Shown here: in pieces, positions 61,687 to 64,000 of the stretch | Layout of the letters: every line of letters starts with the position of its first letter | Numbering within the stretch: the stretch's first letter is position 1 | Assembly (NCBI GenBank): GCA_016214035.1 | Contig: JACRPF010000004.1 | Coordinates: 304,503 to 368,502, forward strand | DNA from: Spirochaetota bacterium | GTDB lineage: Bacteria; Spirochaetota; Brachyspiria; Brachyspirales; JACRPF01 | DNA: 64,000 bases | Reading direction: 5' to 3' | The notes under the pieces: generated by a model | What the model was told of the DNA's origin: nothing | Database searches by the model: none | Seen by the model: only the letters and a program-made list of their open reading frames with translations | Program-made: the position numbers and the translations under genes

Positions 61687-64000
61687 CTACTGCGGAATAT
61701 TCAGTGTCCCTAACGAGCAATTGTTCGTCAGTGTGAACGGACCGGTCAGATTGCTCATCATCACAACATCGTTCGTACTGGGATTATTGAAACCATCGCC
61801 GTCACCGTCCAGATACGGCGTGAAATACAGGTTATTCGTCGCCAATCCCGCATTGGTATTCACCCAGAACTCATAGGTACTGCTGGCAAGTGCGGGGCTC
61901 AGCATGTTTATGAATCCTGCATAGGGCATATTCGCGCTCATCAGATTGTTGTTATCCGCGAAAACACACATCCAATTCGAATAATTGTTGAACGTCTTGC
62001 CGTTGGTGAGAACCAGCGTCCCGGTAACTTTCAGATATCCGGCAACATTAGTGGCAGATATATTGATGGTCGGTCCGCCGCCGCTCGTTGAATCACCCTG
62101 AACCCAGCCGCTCGATATTGACAACGGGTTGAGCGATCCGATGCCGCCGACCTCGTTGGTCCACAGATACTTCGTCCCGTTCGTGTCATAACCCTCAAGC
62201 CCAGCCCATGCGCGGTACGTACCGCCGGGCAGCGTGGTGGACGAGTTCTGCAGCGTCAGGTTGCTCATGTAGTAGAAATTCCCCGTACCGTTATACAGGT
62301 TCCAGTTATTGGAAGCATCCCGCACCATGGCAACCGGATACTGCGTATAGATATTGTCTGCATTCTGATACAGCTCGAAGTACGAGAAGCGCGTGCTGTC
62401 ATAGCTGTTGGTGGAAAACCGGTTCGTATCGATGCTGAGATGGACCAGTGTTGAAGGAACGTTCTGCTGATTCGATATTTCGATGCTGCCGGAGTACAGC
62501 GAATACGGATATGACGCGCCGCGCACCTTCGCATACGAGTATCCGCTGAACTGCAGATAACTGTTGCCGAAGAATATCTTCGGCGCTGTGCCGCTTGCCG
62601 CGTTCGTGCTGTAAGCTATCAGGGTCTTGGAATTCGTCTGCGGCGTACTGAATACCGTTCCGCCCTGCGAACCGGACCCCAGATACTTGAACGTCAGACC
62701 GCTGTCGGACTGAACGTTGCTCTTGATTACCGTGGGGCTTCCCATAAGCGATACGCCGTCACCGGCGGCGGTTCCGCTGAATATCGAGTGACTGTTACGG
62801 ATCTGGAACAGCGCACCTGATATGCCGTTACCGTTGTATGCGTCATAATTGTAGCTTACCAGTGACGAGTAATCACCTGCAGCCGCCCCGCCGACGAATT
62901 CCGTCAGATGCGACCCGGAGGGCGCCGTATAGTGTATCCAATAATTACCGGACGAATTGGTGACTAGTCCGGTGAAATTACTTTCACAGGCAGCTGTCGA
63001 TGTCGGCACATACAGCCAGTTTCCTGAGGTATTCGTCGGCACTACAAAATACGTCCTGAACGTATATGCCGTCGGCGTTGAACCGTCCTTGTTGTATGAA
63101 TAGTAGTTGCTGATGTTCGTAGGTGTGAACGCGCCGAATATGACGCTCGCCGGTGCCATTGCCGCCGTATTCGAGTTCGCCTTGGCGTTGCTTATATTCA
63201 CCATGTAATACACGTTATCTTCACGCGCCGTGAGGAAGTTCCCTGACGGCGTGATAATGATGGTATTGGTGTTTGTCGTGAACGTAAGTCCCGTTGCCGT
63301 TACGAACGGATTCGCCCCCGATGTATTCGTCCGCAGCTGCACCTGCACCAGAGCATCGCCCCAGTACACGTTCGTGGAGAACCGTATCGTGAGCGCCTGA
63401 TTCTTCCACGTACCCGTCGCAAGGTTGCTGCCGCAGTTGATTATCGCCGGTATCTCGAATACAGATATCGTATTGGTGATACTGCCGCCCGTGGCGTTGC
63501 TGATATCACGCGCGATCGCGGTGACCGCATACGTACCCGATGTCGACGGTGTCCACTGAGACGTGTAGGTGTTGCTCATCGTCACCGCAAGCGACGCAAG
63601 CAGCGCCCCGTTGGTGTACAGCGACACGTTCGTCACGTTATACATGCCGTTCGGGTCCCCGACGGTTACCGTTATCGGTATCGTGCCGCCGGACGGATAC
63701 ACGCCGTTGTTCGAAGGAGATGCGATGGCAGATACATACGGAGCGTAGTTGGAGAACGGCAGCGTTACCGAGCCGATGTTCAGCCCGTTGGTAATGCTCG
63801 CCTGCCAGACAAGATTCGTCCACATGGCTATGTCATTCGAATCGCTGAAGCCCGTGATACTTCCGTCACGATCGAGAATGAACCCGAAATATCCATTCGT
63901 ATTTGAATAATATGGGTCGACCCAGCAGTCGAATGTGTTCGTTGACGTATTGGTGTCGGCTATCGTCATCGTTCCGAGCAGTATGATGCCGCCGCCTTCA
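61687..64000 (-). CDS. Giant secreted multi-domain beta protein, 5' part outside window
   Basis: The frame is open to the right edge; 771 residues of the C-terminal part are visible, starting EGGGIILLGTMTIADTNTS. Composition is very rich in Asn, Thr, Ser, Gly and Tyr with few charges. An Ig-like domain (about 85-180; GGTIPITVTVGDPNG, WTPSTSGTYAVTAIARD) is followed by an SbsA-type Ig domain (about 185-290; ATGTWKNQALTIRFSTNVYWG) and several jelly-roll-like stretches. The N-terminus with any signal is not seen. An adhesin or surface/cell-wall-associated protein is likely; no catalytic motif seen. Confidence 0.75.
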   Translation of the reverse strand, partial: EGGGIILLGTMTIADTNTSTNTFDCWVDPYYSNTNGYFGFILDRDGSITGFSDSNDIAMWTNLVWQASITNGLNIGSVTLPFSNYAPYVSAIASPSNNGVYPSGGTIPITVTVGDPNGMYNVTNVSLYTNGALLASLAVTMSNTYTSQWTPSTSGTYAVTAIARDISNATGGSITNTISVFEIPAIINCGSNLATGTWKNQALTIRFSTNVYWGDALVQVQLRTNTSGANPFVTATGLTFTTNTNTIIITPSGNFLTAREDNVYYMVNISNAKANSNTAAMAPASVIFGAFTPTNISNYYSYNKDGSTPTAYTFRTYFVVPTNTSGNWLYVPTSTAACESNFTGLVTNSSGNYWIHYTAPSGSHLTEFVGGAAAGDYSSLVSYNYDAYNGNGISGALFQIRNSHSIFSGTAAGDGVSLMGSPTVIKSNVQSDSGLTFKYLGSGSQGGTVFSTPQTNSKTLIAYSTNAASGTAPKIFFGNSYLQFSGYSYAKVRGASYPYSLYSGSIEISNQQNVPSTLVHLSIDTNRFSTNSYDSTRFSYFELYQNADNIYTQYPVAMVRDASNNWNLYNGTGNFYYMSNLTLQNSSTTLPGGTYRAWAGLEGYDTNGTKYLWTNEVGGIGSLNPLSISSGWVQGDSTSGGGPTINISATNVAGYLKVTGTLVLTNGKTFNNYSNWMCVFADNNNLMSANMPYAGFINMLSPALASSTYEFWVNTNAGLATNNLYFTPYLDGDGDGFNNPSTNDVVMMSNLTGPFTLTNNCSLGTLNIPQ

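Noticed and set aside
1..64000. tRNA, rRNA and CRISPR arrays
   Set aside because: No T-loop motif with matching acceptor stems, no rRNA-like stretches and no regularly spaced repeats were noticed on either strand; a covariance search was not possible.

Overview
The window reads as chromosome from a diderm, flagellated bacterium of moderately high GC. It is most likely an uncultured member of the Spirochaetota; this is inferred, because no rRNA gene is present. Supporting points are the block fliK-flgD-flgE-flbD, a CsgG/LPP20-type lipoprotein-like protein, FecR and NfeD proteins, many polysaccharide-degrading enzymes with AraC and LacI regulators, and the divergent two-subunit type IIA topoisomerase. 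Most of the window is densely packed and core-like. Only 23.9-24.5 kb looks like mobile-element debris.

Layout. 1-3.6 kb: hemicellulose/pectin degradation operon (glycoside hydrolase cut by the window edge, acetyl xylan esterase-type hydrolase, small esterase). 3.7-12.7 kb: a von Willebrand/CsgG protein, an orphan NuoG-like iron-sulfur protein, a diguanylate cyclase, two TPR proteins, a class IV aminotransferase and a membrane-anchored protein. 12.8-17.0 kb: NtrC-type regulator, CHAT protease-like protein and a CapD-type nucleotide-sugar dehydratase. 17.4-23.8 kb: sugar-acid operon (galactonate dehydratase-like, SDR, intracellular glycosidase) facing a secreted glycosidase and a divergent AraC regulator. 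24-33.5 kb: GlmU-like protein, YHS protein, U32 peptidase-like protein, a very large coiled-coil membrane protein, and a LacI/URO-D pair with a perfect operator palindrome. 33.6-36.9 kb: FecR, a polytopic membrane protein, NfeD and a ferredoxin. 37.0-41.4 kb: a complete nitrite-ammonification operon (ygbA, nrfH, nrfA and the ResB/CcsA haem-ligation pair). 41.8-45.2 kb: flagellar hook genes. 45.3-52.7 kb: housekeeping genes (binding protein, 5-formyl-THF cyclo-ligase, purB, BFN nuclease, rplM-rpsI-rplI-dnaB, STAS). 53.0-56.4 kb: a T4/eukaryote-like topoisomerase pair. 56.5-64 kb: beta-helix polysaccharide enzyme, MFS transporter, HD hydrolase, membrane protein and the 3' part of a giant secreted protein.

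Two genome-scale patterns stand out. First, many transcription units have a consensus sigma70 promoter whose -10 box ends only 6-8 nt before the ATG and have no Shine-Dalgarno sequence, which predicts leaderless mRNAs. Second, a structured intergenic repeat of about 140 bp occurs twice, upstream of capD and of fliK, with compensatory changes in a hairpin stem. The repeat, the topoisomerase pair and the leaderless pattern are the best candidates for further work. Identities of protein families are from motif recognition and memory; no database search was run.
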